NCBI GenBank assembly: GCA_016787085.1
Contig: JAEUVJ010000023.1
Location: 124,001-188,000, forward strand
Origin: Chitinophagaceae bacterium
GTDB taxonomy: Bacteria; Bacteroidota; Bacteroidia; Chitinophagales; Chitinophagaceae
Direction: 5' to 3'
Length of the DNA: 64,000 nt
A program made the position numbers and the translations under genes. Shown piece after piece: positions 18,183-28,154 of the stretch (its first letter is position 1; each line of letters starts with the position of its first letter). The notes below the pieces were generated by a model. The model was not told the origin of the DNA, did no database searches, and saw only the letters and a program-made list of their open reading frames with translations.

Positions 18183-19778
18183 ATGATGAGAAGGATAGCC
18201 ATCGTATTTATCGTTTCAGGTTTATACTCCTGTGATCAGCAAAAATCAGTCAATAGTGAAACTCCTGCTTTATATGATTCTTCTTATAAAACAGCAGTAT
18301 TTACTGACACCTCCAGGTTGGAAAAGATAAAAGCAGTATTCCCGGTGATTGACAGCCTGTATAAAAGTTATGCGGCAGAAAACCATTTTCCCGGTATTGC
18401 ATTCGGAGTAGTGGTAGATGGCAAGCTGGTATATAGGGGCAATTACGGATATACCGACATTGCAAATAAGATCCCGGTCATCTCTTCTTCATTATTTCGT
18501 ATTGCCTCTATGAGCAAAAGTTTCACAGCCATGGCCATTGTAAAGCTCCGGGATGAAGGCAAACTCAATTTAGATGATCCGGCTTACTTGTACATACCTG
18601 AGTTGAGGAATGTACAATATCCAACTGCTGATGCACCGCCCATTACTATCCGCCACCTGCTGACGCATGGGGCCGGCTTTCCGGAAGATAATCCCTGGGG
18701 CGACCGGCAACTGGCCGATAGCGATAAAGATCTGATGGAGTTCATTGGGAAACAGATCTCGTTTTCTAATCCACCGGGTATTGCGTACGAATACAGTAAC
18801 CTTGGGTTTGCGTTGCTGGGAAAGATCATTACAAATGTTTCCGGCAAACGGTACCAGGATTATATCAAAGAGAATATCTGGTTACCACTTGGAATGACAA
18901 CATCTGAGTGGGAGTTCGGTAATGTGGCCCCGGAAAAACTAGCGCACGGTTACCGCTGGCTGAACGATCAATGGAACGAGGAAACACCCCTACACGATGC
19001 GCCCGATGGATCATGGGGTGCTATGGGCAGTATGATCACATCTATTGATGAGTTTGCCAATTACATGGCGCTGCATCTTTCTGCATGGCCTCCCTCCAAT
19101 GCAGAAGATAAAGGACCGGTAAAGAGAAGCTCCATACGTGAAATGCACCACCCCTGGCGTTTCAACGGGATGAATCCGAATTATAAGTATCCGGATGGCA
19201 GGGTTTGTGGAATAGCAAGCGCCTATTGTTATGGATTAGGATGGTCAAGAGATTGTGATGGACGGATATCCATTGGTCATAGTGGTGGCCTTCCCGGCTA
19301 TGGCAGCCAGTGGCGCATCCTGCCGGATTATGGAATTGGCGTGATGGCGTTTTCCAACCGCACTTATGGTGGAACGGGATATGTCAATACAAGGGTGCTG
19401 GATACATTGATAAAAGCAGCAGGCTTGCAGCCGCGGCAATTACCGGCTTCGGCTATACTGGAGCAGCGCAAGAGTGATCTGGTTAAACTATTGCCAGCAT
19501 GGAATAACGCAGAAGCCAGTGGCATTTTTGCGGAGAATTTCTTTCCTGATTATCCTATTGACACACTAAAAAAGTATGCCAGGGAGCTTTATGTAAAAGC
19601 GGGGAAGATCATTTCAGTGAAAGAAATGAAGCCGGAGAATCAACTAAGGGGTGCATTTATCATAGAGGGAGTGAATATAAATATTGAAATATATTTCACT
19701 TTATCTCCCGAAAATCCACCACTGATACAGGAATACAGAATAAAAGAGATACCTAAAGAAAAGGCCTTTGCGCAATAA
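18183..19778 (+). CDS. Beta-lactamase-like serine hydrolase (class C fold), lipoprotein
   Basis: A 531-aa protein. The N-terminus (VFIVSGLYSCDQQ) looks like a lipoprotein signal, with the cysteine at about residue 18. The catalytic SxxK is SMSK at about residues 109-112 (IASMSKSFTAMAIVKL). The YxN motif is YSN (about 204-206, YEYSNLGFALLGK). The HxG motif is HSGG (about 361). These belong to the beta-lactamase/esterase/D-aminopeptidase superfamily. The long C-terminal tail of about 130 residues is extra. The substrate is unknown: peptides, esters or cell-wall fragments are possible. It probably acts on the periplasmic side of a membrane. Confidence 0.85.
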   Translation: MMRRIAIVFIVSGLYSCDQQKSVNSETPALYDSSYKTAVFTDTSRLEKIKAVFPVIDSLYKSYAAENHFPGIAFGVVVDGKLVYRGNYGYTDIANKIPVISSSLFRIASMSKSFTAMAIVKLRDEGKLNLDDPAYLYIPELRNVQYPTADAPPITIRHLLTHGAGFPEDNPWGDRQLADSDKDLMEFIGKQISFSNPPGIAYEYSNLGFALLGKIITNVSGKRYQDYIKENIWLPLGMTTSEWEFGNVAPEKLAHGYRWLNDQWNEETPLHDAPDGSWGAMGSMITSIDEFANYMALHLSAWPPSNAEDKGPVKRSSIREMHHPWRFNGMNPNYKYPDGRVCGIASAYCYGLGWSRDCDGRISIGHSGGLPGYGSQWRILPDYGIGVMAFSNRTYGGTGYVNTRVLDTLIKAAGLQPRQLPASAILEQRKSDLVKLLPAWNNAEASGIFAENFFPDYPIDTLKKYARELYVKAGKIISVKEMKPENQLRGAFIIEGVNINIEIYFTLSPENPPLIQEYRIKEIPKEKAFAQ

Positions 19779-19822
19779 GTATGATCCGGGTAATGTAATT
19801 TTATGATCACTAAACAATAGGT

Positions 19823-20728
19823 ATGTCTAAAAAGGACATATTGATCATCGAGAACCTGGCCGATTTCGAAAAAAAGATCAACCGGGATAACCGGCCTTAC
19901 GACATCAACATGATGGTGATGCCCGGGACCCTTGAGGACAAGCATAAGGATGTTGATCCGGAGAAAGGCATACAGGCCCTGCGGCGCCAGTTCAATCTTG
20001 TATATATATTACTCGGGGGAGTGCATGATGTGCATTTAGGCGCTGATTACAGATGGCTGAAGCCGAATGACCTTGTGATAGTACCGGAGAATTTCTTATA
20101 CGCCTCATCCAACGTGAGGAATTGTAAAGGATATTGTATGCATTTTAAAACGGAATTCGTTCAGCCTTTACTAAATAGACCGCTGTCAGAAGAGTTTCCT
20201 TATTTCGACCTGGAAGCAGAACATATTATCAATGTCACTGCAGAGGAAAGCGAGCTGATACAGCAATCATTCAGGGATATAATTTCTGAATATGAAAGGT
20301 TTTCGCCGGAGAAGGATTATTTACTCCGCAATTATATTCATATACTTCTGCTGCGTATCCGTGAAATATACCGCCCGCATGTTAAAAAGATCGGTGAGAA
20401 TGCAACCCGCTCTATGAAAATAGCCAACCAGTTCAGGCATTTGGTTGAAAAGAATTTTCGCAACATGCGGGAAGTGCAGCAGTATGCAGAACAACTTTGC
20501 ATAACGCCCAAACATTTATCCGAGGTGGTGAAAGCCAGCACCGGTAAATCTCCCCGTGATATCATCAATGACATGCTGCTGCTGGAGGCTAAGGTCCTGT
20601 TGGGCTCTACGGATAAGACCATCACCGAGATTGCTCACCTGCTTCATTTTGAAGACCAGTCCCATTTTCACCGGTTCATCCGCCAGCATGCGGGCTGCAC
20701 TCCCCTTCAGCTTCGCCAAAAACTCTGA
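19823..20728 (+). CDS. AraC-family transcriptional regulator
   Basis: A 301-aa protein with an N-terminal cupin-like ligand domain (about residues 30-110, LGADYRWLKPNDLVIVPENFLY) and a C-terminal AraC DNA-binding domain (about residues 200-300: VQQYAEQLCITPKHLSEVVKASTGKSPRDI, then ITEIAHLLHFEDQSHFHRFIRQHAGCTP). This form regulates small-molecule-responsive genes. The next gene, a small cupin protein, is 150 bp downstream on the same strand and could be a target (inference). Confidence 0.88.
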   Translation: MSKKDILIIENLADFEKKINRDNRPYDINMMVMPGTLEDKHKDVDPEKGIQALRRQFNLVYILLGGVHDVHLGADYRWLKPNDLVIVPENFLYASSNVRNCKGYCMHFKTEFVQPLLNRPLSEEFPYFDLEAEHIINVTAEESELIQQSFRDIISEYERFSPEKDYLLRNYIHILLLRIREIYRPHVKKIGENATRSMKIANQFRHLVEKNFRNMREVQQYAEQLCITPKHLSEVVKASTGKSPRDIINDMLLLEAKVLLGSTDKTITEIAHLLHFEDQSHFHRFIRQHAGCTPLQLRQKL

Positions 20729-20878
20729 TCGGTACATAGACTGCCGAAGTTTATACAAGGAAACCGACTTCTTCTTATCTCATCTTTGTTTGGTTAATCG
20801 CAGATCGTTCTTCATTCCCGGCGCCGGTTATGTTGACCATCTGTCAGCTTTAGTTTTTCACCATCAAAACTTATTATA

Positions 20879-21322
20879 ATGAAAACGACCTTATTTTTTA
20901 TTGCCATCAGTGCCATTACCTTATTAGTGTCTCATACTCCCCATTCATCGCCATTTAAAATAATAGACAAGGCGGAGCTCAAAAGCTTTGGCAAGCCGGA
21001 TGAATTGCGGGAATTTCCTAAAGGGAAACTGGAATTAATAAAAATTGGCGGCGCCACCATTGGACGGGCCACTTTTCAACCGGGGTGGAAATGGTCAGAA
21101 TCGGTACAGCCGCTCGTCAAAACAAAAAGTTGCGAAGCGCCGCATTACCAGTATCATGTATCCGGGGTATTAATGGTTAAGATGGACGATGGCACTTTGC
21201 TGGAATGCAAGCCGGGGGATGTCTCATTACTTCCGATGGGGCACGATGCCTGGGTAGTAGGAACAGAACCTGCTGTAGTGGTGGATTTCCAGGGAATGGT
21301 GGATTATGCAAAGAAGAAATAG
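20879..21322 (+). CDS. Secreted cupin-domain protein
   Basis: A 147-aa protein with a signal peptide (MKTTLFFIAISAITLLVSHT). The rest is a single cupin barrel: GGATIGRATFQPGWKWSE, HYQYHVSGVLMVKMDDG and LLECKPGDVSLLPMGHDAWVVG. The usual metal-binding histidines are only partly present (HYQYH and GHD), so it may bind a small ligand rather than catalyse. It lies downstream of the AraC gene. The substrate is unknown. Confidence 0.8.
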   Translation: MKTTLFFIAISAITLLVSHTPHSSPFKIIDKAELKSFGKPDELREFPKGKLELIKIGGATIGRATFQPGWKWSESVQPLVKTKSCEAPHYQYHVSGVLMVKMDDGTLLECKPGDVSLLPMGHDAWVVGTEPAVVVDFQGMVDYAKKK

Positions 21323-21354
21323 CCGGTATTTCAAATCACCTTAACACGCTTGGT

Positions 21355-21651
21355 ATGTATATCGTTCGTGATATTTTTCACCTGCACTTTGGCGCTTACA
21401 AAGAGGCTAAAAAGTTGCTGGATGAGGCGTACAGCAAAGGCCTGCTGCCTGATGCAAAATCATCGAGGGTCTTATCCGATTTTACCGGGGATTCTTATCG
21501 CCTCATCTTTGAGGAAGGATATGATTCGCTTGCAGAGTACGAACAGTCGCTGGCGGAAAGCATGAGTAAGACTGCCTGGAAAAAATGGTATGAAAGATTC
21601 AAGCTGCATATAAAAAGCAGTTGCCGGGAGATATTGAAGCAGGTAATGTAG
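21355..21651 (+). CDS. NIPSNAP-like small protein
   Basis: A 98-aa protein, MYIVRDIFHLHFGAYKEAKKLLDEA..., that looks like a dimeric alpha-beta barrel protein (NIPSNAP/ferredoxin-like fold): a strand, a helix (YKEAKKLLDEAYSKG), two strands and a helix (SLAEYEQSLAESMSKTAWKKWYERFK). Such proteins are of unknown or heme/oxidative-stress related function. The open frame begins further upstream inside the cupin gene, so the ATG at 21,355 is taken as the start. A terminator follows within 10 bp. Confidence 0.7.
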   Translation: MYIVRDIFHLHFGAYKEAKKLLDEAYSKGLLPDAKSSRVLSDFTGDSYRLIFEEGYDSLAEYEQSLAESMSKTAWKKWYERFKLHIKSSCREILKQVM

Positions 21652-21660
21652 TTTTATAAT

Positions 21661-21684
21661 AAGACCGGAACACTGACCGGTCTT
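21661..21684. terminator. Bidirectional intrinsic terminator
   Basis: An 8-bp stem AAGACCGG/CCGGTCTT with loop AACACTGA lies between two convergent genes (the NIPSNAP-like gene and the amidohydrolase gene). It is followed by TATTGTATTTATTTTG on the plus strand and by AT-rich sequence on the minus strand. Confidence 0.8.
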
Positions 21685-21692
21685 TATTGTAT

Positions 21693-23267
21693 TTATTTTG
21701 CTGAACCTGGTCCAAACAAAGCGATGCCGGCTCTGTTACCATTGTGTTTTTCATTCTCTACTGTAACAATGCCATTTACGATCACATAGCGAAATCCTTT
21801 TGAATAGGCATGCGGCTTTTCAAAAGTAGAAATATCTTTTACTTCGTTTTCATTAAAGATCACGATGTCTGCAGCCATCCCTTCTTTCAACAGGCCGCGG
21901 TCCTTCAGTTGAAATGTTTGTGCAGGCAATGACGTCATTCTCCGGATAGCCTCTTCCAGGCTAAGCACTTTTTCTTCTCTTACATATTTGGACAGGACCC
22001 TTGCATTGGTACCATATCCTCTTGGGTGGGGAACACCGCTGTTAAGTACCCGGATGCTCGCATCGCTGGCAAACATATTGAAGGGGTACTTCATAATGCG
22101 CTTGACGTCGTCTTCGCTCATACCATGAAAGACAGCGCTGGCGCCGCCATTCATCATGATATCAATCACGGTCAACGCTTCGTCTGCAGCTTTATGTTTC
22201 CTTCCTTTCATCAGGTTGATCTGCTCAATGCTTTTACCGTTGTAAGAAGGATCGGGAGTATAATTTGCTACTACCGCATAGCCGAAATGTTTCAGTTTTC
22301 TTTTCTTCAGCCTTTCCAGCATGGAACGGATCACATATTTCCGGACAGCCGGTCTTTGCAACCGGGCTTTGATAGAATCCTGTCCATCGGCCAGTATCTC
22401 ATCCGGGATCAATGTGCTGATGGAAGTGCTGCTGGCCGTATAAGGATATTGATCAATGGTTACCTCAATTCCTTCTTTCCTGGCGGCTTCGATCATAGGC
22501 ACTGTTTCCCTGCTTCTCCCCCAGTTCTGCTGGCCGCTCAATTTGAAATGAGATATTTCTACCGGGATATTTGCCTCCCGACCTATTGTTAATGCTTCCT
22601 GGATAGCATAGGTCACACTATCGCCTTCATCCCGCATATGCGAAGCATAGATGCCATTGTATCGGGCGGCAACTTTAGCCAATGAAACGATCTCTGGTGT
22701 TTTGGTATAAGTGCCGGGGATATAGATAAGACCGGTTGATAAACCGACTGCCCCCTCTTTCATGGCTTTATCCATGATCGCCTCCATTTGTTTCATTTCT
22801 TCCGCAGTGGCCTCCCGGTTAGCCCGGCCCATTACTGCTTTGCGCACATCATTATGCCCGATAAGGGTAGCTATATTGATAGAAAGCTTCAGGGAGTCCA
22901 CCCATCGCAGGTATTTGCCAATATCAACATTGGAAGCGCCGCAGTTGCCGCTGATGCAGGTAGTGACACCATCATAAATAAAACTCTGCGTCATCGGGTC
23001 TTTTTCTTCATCTCCTTCCAAATGGGTGTGTACATCAATAAAACCGGGAGAAACGATCAGCCCTTTTGCGTCAATGGTTTTGATGGCAGGAAAACTTACA
23101 TCCCGTCCCATTTTTATGATCTTCCCGTTTTTGATTGCAACATTTCCGTAATACCAGCTATTGCCAGTACCGTCAATGATCTTTCCGTTAATGATGAGCA
23201 GGTCGCAGGTTTCTTTTTGTGAAAGTCCTGCTAAAGGAAACAGCAAAAGAATGAAGAACCATTTCAT
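21693..23267 (-). CDS. N-acyl-D-amino-acid deacylase family amidohydrolase
   Basis: A 524-aa exported protein (signal peptide MKWFFILLLFPLAGLS) of the metal-dependent amidohydrolase superfamily. The key blocks of D-aminoacylases are visible: the metal-binding HTH in FIDVHTHLEGDEEKDP (about residue 80), GNCGAS, YASHMRDEGDSV, ISHFKLSG and MFASDASIRVLNSGVPHPRGYGTNARVL, the last holding the catalytic aspartate. These enzymes remove N-acyl groups from D-amino acids, as in cell-wall or peptide breakdown. It is the last gene on the minus strand of the signalling array, 28 bp after the HD/YitT gene, and could share its transcript, though its role looks metabolic. Confidence 0.85.
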   Translation of the reverse strand: MKWFFILLLFPLAGLSQKETCDLLIINGKIIDGTGNSWYYGNVAIKNGKIIKMGRDVSFPAIKTIDAKGLIVSPGFIDVHTHLEGDEEKDPMTQSFIYDGVTTCISGNCGASNVDIGKYLRWVDSLKLSINIATLIGHNDVRKAVMGRANREATAEEMKQMEAIMDKAMKEGAVGLSTGLIYIPGTYTKTPEIVSLAKVAARYNGIYASHMRDEGDSVTYAIQEALTIGREANIPVEISHFKLSGQQNWGRSRETVPMIEAARKEGIEVTIDQYPYTASSTSISTLIPDEILADGQDSIKARLQRPAVRKYVIRSMLERLKKRKLKHFGYAVVANYTPDPSYNGKSIEQINLMKGRKHKAADEALTVIDIMMNGGASAVFHGMSEDDVKRIMKYPFNMFASDASIRVLNSGVPHPRGYGTNARVLSKYVREEKVLSLEEAIRRMTSLPAQTFQLKDRGLLKEGMAADIVIFNENEVKDISTFEKPHAYSKGFRYVIVNGIVTVENEKHNGNRAGIALFGPGSAK

Positions 23268-23295
23268 GGGTACAAGTTACTGAAAGCAGGGGTTT

Positions 23296-24756
23296 TTAAT
23301 GCCGGCGGCGGCGTTTAATAATACCCCCTGACGCTTCTTTGATAGTATTGGCAAAAACAAATGCATTCGGATCTACTTCACTGACGAGGTTTTTCAGTTT
23401 TCGCAGCTCCAGCCTTGTTATCACGGTAAAAATAATATCGCAATCAGCGCTTACTTCAAAATTGCCGGGTAAAAAACCCCGTTCCCCTTTATATACGGTA
23501 ATACCCCGGCCCAGGTTATTCACCAACTGGTATTTGATCACTTCACTTTTACCGGAAATGATAGTAACACCTGTATAAGCCTGCAACCCTTCCACCACGT
23601 AATCAATACTGCGGGTAGCGGCAAAGTAGGTGAGAACAGAGTACAATGCTGTTTCTATCCCGAACAGGAATGCAGCTATGGTAAAGATGAGTATATTGAT
23701 ACCGAGTATGATCTCCGTGATGGTGAATGATGTCCGCTTCAGTGTATAAAGCGCCAGCACTTCGATGCCGTCTAATGCAGCGCCGGTCCTCATGATAAGC
23801 CCTATGCCGATACCAAGAAATACACCGCCAAAGATCGAGATCAGTAATTTGTCCGAAGTAAGGGCAAAATCAGGCAGCAAAAACAAGCTGACACCTAATA
23901 ATAGCACACTGATAAATGTCCGGTATGCAAATCGCCTGCCCACAGAGAAATAACTGATGATAATAAACGGAAGGTTGAATAAAATAAGAACAACAGCGAG
24001 GTTGAAATGATAGACCTCATGTATCAGAAGGGAAATACCGGTGATCCCCCCGTCAAAGAAATGATTGGGTACCAGGAAACCTTTCAGGGCAAACCCGGCG
24101 CTGATAACACCGGCGAGTATCCAGCAGGCATCCTGTATCATTTCAGCTACATGATCAGGTTTGCCTTGAATGGCAGATGCCCCTATTTTCTGTTTTAATT
24201 GCTGAAGGTTTTGCTGTTTCATTTCTTCTCTTTCAGCAATGGCTGTTTTGGTAAAATACCGGTGTTCAGTTAAAAAAGCTACCTGCTTCAGATCCCATTC
24301 TTCTCTTGTTTTTATAGTGCCCGACTTCCTGAACTCGCGGAAAAGTTTCTCTGCGTTGACCGCATATTCGTCACTGCCTAAATAATACAGGTCGGCATCA
24401 CATAGCAGGCGGCTTAAATGATCAGATGCTGATTGCGGAAGCTTGGTAGCCATGATCATAGTACAGATCTCTTCTATATGCTCAGGGTTATATTGATAAT
24501 CCGGCAGTATTCTCCTGGCCATTTTACAGGATAGCTCTTCATGATCCTGGTGATGCTGTAAAAAACCGGCATCATGGAATAATGCAGCGGTTTTCAGCAA
24601 TAAGAGTTCCTTCTCTGTAATGTTCCCGGCAAGACCCAGGTATTCGGCAGCGGCGATTACATTCTTTGTGTGCTGCGCATCATGATACGTGATGTAGCCA
24701 GGCAAACCGGTCTCTAATTTGGGCATCAGCAAAGAATAAACCTGTTCGTACTGCAT
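23296..24756 (-). CDS. HD-domain phosphohydrolase fused to YitT-type membrane protein
   Basis: A 486-aa protein from the ATG at 24,754-24,756; an earlier start would overlap the next gene upstream by 73 bp. Residues about 1-190 are an HD-type domain: YHDAQHTKNVIAAAE, ALFHDAGF, DHEELSC and LLCDADLYYLG supply the metal-binding H, HD and D. Residues about 210-400 have five to six membrane segments with the YitT pattern (KGFLVPNHFFDGGITGISLLIHEVYHFN, IRTGAALDGIEVLALY). A DUF2179 domain closes the protein (DPNAFVFANTIKEASGG). The HD domain may degrade a cyclic nucleotide, and the next gene upstream makes a cyclase, so the two could set cyclic-nucleotide levels (inference). Confidence 0.8.
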   Translation of the reverse strand: MQYEQVYSLLMPKLETGLPGYITYHDAQHTKNVIAAAEYLGLAGNITEKELLLLKTAALFHDAGFLQHHQDHEELSCKMARRILPDYQYNPEHIEEICTMIMATKLPQSASDHLSRLLCDADLYYLGSDEYAVNAEKLFREFRKSGTIKTREEWDLKQVAFLTEHRYFTKTAIAEREEMKQQNLQQLKQKIGASAIQGKPDHVAEMIQDACWILAGVISAGFALKGFLVPNHFFDGGITGISLLIHEVYHFNLAVVLILFNLPFIIISYFSVGRRFAYRTFISVLLLGVSLFLLPDFALTSDKLLISIFGGVFLGIGIGLIMRTGAALDGIEVLALYTLKRTSFTITEIILGINILIFTIAAFLFGIETALYSVLTYFAATRSIDYVVEGLQAYTGVTIISGKSEVIKYQLVNNLGRGITVYKGERGFLPGNFEVSADCDIIFTVITRLELRKLKNLVSEVDPNAFVFANTIKEASGGIIKRRRRH

Positions 24757-24776
24757 TCCGCTTTTTTTGATATTAT

Positions 24777-25808
24777 TTAATTCAGCACTTCGTACAGCGT
24801 CACCTGTGCTTCTTTGTTTTTCAGGGTAGCGCTGCCGATCCTCTGGCAATTAAAGGATTGCTTTACTTTTTCATAAGCTTCTTCAGTGATCACGATCTGG
24901 CTGCTGCCTGCGGCGCCCTGCAGGCGTTGGGCGGTATTGACTGTATCACCTATCACGGTATAATCAAGCCTGCGCAGTGCGGCGGACCCGATATTGCCCG
25001 AGATCATTTCACCACTGTTGATGCCGATAGAAACTTTGGGCGAAAAATTATGTTCAGCCGGTAACGCATCCACCTTATCCCGTATAGCGATACAGGCATC
25101 TATTGCCCGGTCTAAATGATACTCTCCTTTGAACACAGCCATCACACAATCGCCGATGAACTTGTCAATGATCCCGGTTTGTGCAATGACCTCCTTTACG
25201 ATCAGGTCAAAGTAGGTATTCAGCATTTTTACAACGGTATCAGGATTCTCCTTTTCGCTGATAGTCGTGAAACCGCATATATCAATAAAGGCAACCGTCG
25301 CTTCCACCGTTTCATTGGCTGTCAGCGAATTTTCATATTCCCGGGTACCCATAAAATTAAGCACATTGGCATCTACATACATCTTCAGGATATTATTCTC
25401 TTTGATCGCCTGCAACGTATCTTTTAACTGGTTCACATAGCGGATCGTTTTTTCCATTGTCAGTTCGAGGTCTTCAAAATTCACCGGTTTGGTCACAAAG
25501 TCAAAAGCACCGCGGTTCATGGCCGTGCGGATGTTGTCCATATCCCCGTAGGCGGATACCATTACGGCTTTGGTGAGGGGAGCTGTATCGGTCATTCTTG
25601 TCAGCAGGGTCAAACCATCCATCTCAGGCATATTGATATCACTCAGTACGATCGCAATATCCGGGTGCTGCTGCAGTTTCTCCAATGCATCCGTTCCGTT
25701 TATGGCAAAGACAAATTCATATTGCTGTTCCCTGATCTGCCGGCGGAATTTTTGCCGGATCAATACTTCGAGATCGGTCTCATCATCCGCTACCAGTATC
25801 TTGGTCAT
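24777..25808 (-). CDS. Response regulator with class III adenylate/guanylate cyclase domain
   Basis: A 343-aa cytoplasmic protein. Residues 1-125 are a receiver domain (VADDE, the phosphoacceptor aspartate in [13 protein letters not shown], and TKP). Residues about 160-340 form a class III cyclase domain: the metal-binding aspartates lie in [11 protein letters not shown] and [10 protein letters not shown], and the nucleotide-binding region is [18 protein letters not shown]. The K before FIGD and the D of VIGD fit adenine use, so it probably makes cAMP. It overlaps the upstream response-regulator gene by 4 bp (ATGA). The expected phosphate donors are the six kinases upstream. Confidence 0.88.
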   Translation of the reverse strand: MTKILVADDETDLEVLIRQKFRRQIREQQYEFVFAINGTDALEKLQQHPDIAIVLSDINMPEMDGLTLLTRMTDTAPLTKAVMVSAYGDMDNIRTAMNRGAFDFVTKPVNFEDLELTMEKTIRYVNQLKDTLQAIKENNILKMYVDANVLNFMGTREYENSLTANETVEATVAFIDICGFTTISEKENPDTVVKMLNTYFDLIVKEVIAQTGIIDKFIGDCVMAVFKGEYHLDRAIDACIAIRDKVDALPAEHNFSPKVSIGINSGEMISGNIGSAALRRLDYTVIGDTVNTAQRLQGAAGSSQIVITEEAYEKVKQSFNCQRIGSATLKNKEAQVTLYEVLN

Positions 25809-26182
25809 ACAAGGTTCGTTTTGAGTTTTTCTTTTAAAACGGTAAAATCAAGCGGTTTGGTCAGGAAGTCGTCGGCGCCCAGTTTCATGGCCTGGTTATA
25901 GTTGTCTGCGTCGCCGTAAGCGGTGATCATCATGACAACGGGCGGTGGCGCTTCATATTTTTCCTTGATCTGTTTCAATAATTCCAGGCCGCTCATGCCG
26001 GGCATATTGATGTCAGAAAGAATGAGTACGGCTTCATGCTCGTTACTTTGCATGAATTGGAGCGCCTCTTCGCCGGAAAAGGCAAACATGAATTCCATTT
26101 CGGCCGACCGGATCTCTTTCCGGAAGCGTTGTTCAAAGAGAACCTGTACATCTTTTTCGTCGTCCACAACAAGAATTTTCAT
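25805..26182 (-). CDS. Stand-alone response regulator receiver
   Basis: A 125-aa protein made of a single receiver domain: VVDDE at residues 5-9, phosphoacceptor aspartate in [18 protein letters not shown], and the lysine of FLTKP. It is close in sequence to the receiver of the cyclase gene that follows with a 4-bp overlap. As it lacks any output domain it probably acts by protein-protein contact or as a phosphate carrier between kinases and the cyclase regulator (inference). Confidence 0.92.
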   Translation of the reverse strand: MKILVVDDEKDVQVLFEQRFRKEIRSAEMEFMFAFSGEEALQFMQSNEHEAVLILSDINMPGMSGLELLKQIKEKYEAPPPVVMMITAYGDADNYNQAMKLGADDFLTKPLDFTVLKEKLKTNLV

Positions 26183-26197
26183 ACCTGCTTATAACTT

Positions 26198-28153
26198 TTA
26201 TGATGGTAAAATAATGGTGAACTCTGCAAATTCTCCCTCTTTCGTTTCTGCCTTCAATTCTCCTCCGTGCCCTTTGGTGATGATATCATAACTTAATGAC
26301 AGACCCAGTCCTGTTCCCTGGCCGGTGGGCTTGGTGGTAAAGAAGGGCTGAAACACTTTATGAATGATCTCTTTTGGAATACCCATACCATTGTCCCGGA
26401 TTTTTACCAGGATAGTATTATTTAGTTTTTTGGTGCTGACGGAAACCGTTGGCTGGTAGTCTTCAGGACGGTGTTTGCTTTTTTCCGTTATGGAGTAAAA
26501 GGCATTGGTGAACAAGTTAAGCAAAACCCTTCCAATGTCCTGTGGTATGATATTTATTTTTCCGGTGGAGGGATCAAAATCGGTTGTGACACTTGCCTGG
26601 AAGGATTTATCCCTGGCCCGCAGACCGTGATAGGCCAGTCGCAGGTATTCATCCGCCAGCTCATTGATATTTGTCAACTCTTTTTGCCCGGTACTGTTCC
26701 GGCTATGCTGCAACATACCTTTCACAATAGCATCGGCCCGTTTGCCGTGGTGATTTATCTTTTGTTCGTTTTCTTTGATGTCATGTAGAATATTTCTGGC
26801 TTCAGGGATATTTCCCTTATCCATTTCTGCATGGGCTTCCTCAATCAGTTCTGAATTTACTTCCGAAAAGTTGTTGACGAAGTTTAATGGGTTTTGAATT
26901 TCATGGGCAATGCCGGCTGTGAGTTCACCAAGGCTGGCCATTTTTTCGGATTGTATCAGTTGCTTTTGCGTGGTTTGTAATTCAGCCAATGTTTTCTGTA
27001 ATGCAAGATTCGATTTCTGCTTTTGCCTGTTATTACGAAGGAGATAAAGAGCAACTAATAAAAACAAAGCAAGCCCAACTAGCAATAGCCCTGTTCTTAT
27101 TTTATTGCGATATTTTATATTCTCCGCTTCTATATCTCTTTTACGCTGCTCTTCCTCCAGGGTTAGCATTTGGATTTGCTGGTTAGCTCTTGCACTATTA
27201 ACACTATCATTGATACTGGCATATACTCTCCAGTATTTTACGGTGCTATCCGGATTTCGGTCCTGGTAATAATCGATCAGCATCCTCGCCGGTTTCAGTG
27301 CCAGGTTAGCAGAAGGTGTGTTACTCACTATATTTACAGCCATACTGCAATACCATGCGGCTGAGTCATATTGTTTGTGTAAATGGAAATGTTCAGCCAG
27401 TGCCACATAGGTGGCGTTTAAATACCTTGGGGATGCGGATTCCCGGGCAATTTTTACTGATTCGTCAAAATAAAAGCGGGTACTGTCAAGGTTTCCTTTC
27501 CTGCTATGGATGGTACCGAAAGTAGACGCAATGATTGCAGCATTGCTCAGCATATTCATAGTGCCTACCTGCCGCTGGGCAATACGGGCATAATGTAAAG
27601 AAGAATCCTGTTTTCCCATATTCAGATAAACGGTAGCGAGATTCATACTTGGAAACCACATGCCAACTCCTTTTGTTTGTTCGGCATAGGCAAGCGCCGT
27701 TTTGTAAAGACTTAACGCTTTCTCGTTTTCCAGCCTGTCCTTATAAATATGTGCCATTTGATTTATGGCGAAAGACATCAGTTTTATGTTTCCGCTTTTT
27801 TCAGCCATATCCACTGCTTTGCCATGTATCTGCAATGCCTTTACATAGTTGCCGGTGAGCCGGTGCCCCTGTGCCAAAGCACTCCAGGCTGACGATTCTA
27901 TGATGGGGTCTTTTCGTTGTTCTCCGAGTACCAGCAATCGCTGGCCAAGATCAAGCAGTAAAAAAGGAAAGCCGTCAATAGAAGTAAGGTAGAAGTTTAT
28001 GATAAGCTCTACTTTTCTATCGCTATTGGTTTCCTTCTCTAAAAGGCTGAAGATGGAATCACACTTATATTTAATAATATCTTGCATTTGCTCCTGGCCC
28101 TGAGTGGTAATACAAAGCATGGCAAATCCAAAAAGCAGTAGTATTTTTCTCAT
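26198..28153 (-). CDS. TPR-sensor histidine kinase
   Basis: A 651-aa protein with a signal peptide (MRKILLLFGFAMLCITTQGQ), a periplasmic TPR array of about 300 residues (ALQIHGKAVDMAEKSGNIK, EKALSLYKTALAYAEQT), one membrane segment (about 353-372), a short coiled coil, a HisKA domain with ELTAGIAHEIQNPLNFVNNF (phosphoacceptor histidine about residue 416) and an ATPase domain with the G-box GQGTGLGLSLSYDI. It would sense something in the periplasm through protein-protein contact. It lacks a receiver. It is 15 bp upstream of the response regulator gene. Confidence 0.92.
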   Translation of the reverse strand: MRKILLLFGFAMLCITTQGQEQMQDIIKYKCDSIFSLLEKETNSDRKVELIINFYLTSIDGFPFLLLDLGQRLLVLGEQRKDPIIESSAWSALAQGHRLTGNYVKALQIHGKAVDMAEKSGNIKLMSFAINQMAHIYKDRLENEKALSLYKTALAYAEQTKGVGMWFPSMNLATVYLNMGKQDSSLHYARIAQRQVGTMNMLSNAAIIASTFGTIHSRKGNLDSTRFYFDESVKIARESASPRYLNATYVALAEHFHLHKQYDSAAWYCSMAVNIVSNTPSANLALKPARMLIDYYQDRNPDSTVKYWRVYASINDSVNSARANQQIQMLTLEEEQRKRDIEAENIKYRNKIRTGLLLVGLALFLLVALYLLRNNRQKQKSNLALQKTLAELQTTQKQLIQSEKMASLGELTAGIAHEIQNPLNFVNNFSEVNSELIEEAHAEMDKGNIPEARNILHDIKENEQKINHHGKRADAIVKGMLQHSRNSTGQKELTNINELADEYLRLAYHGLRARDKSFQASVTTDFDPSTGKINIIPQDIGRVLLNLFTNAFYSITEKSKHRPEDYQPTVSVSTKKLNNTILVKIRDNGMGIPKEIIHKVFQPFFTTKPTGQGTGLGLSLSYDIITKGHGGELKAETKEGEFAEFTIILPS

Positions 28154-28154
28154 T

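Noticed and set aside
21693..23267. Amidohydrolase as part of the signalling system
   Set aside because: It is adjacent on the same strand, but its exported D-aminoacylase-type enzyme character gives no link to signalling; co-transcription alone is not enough.
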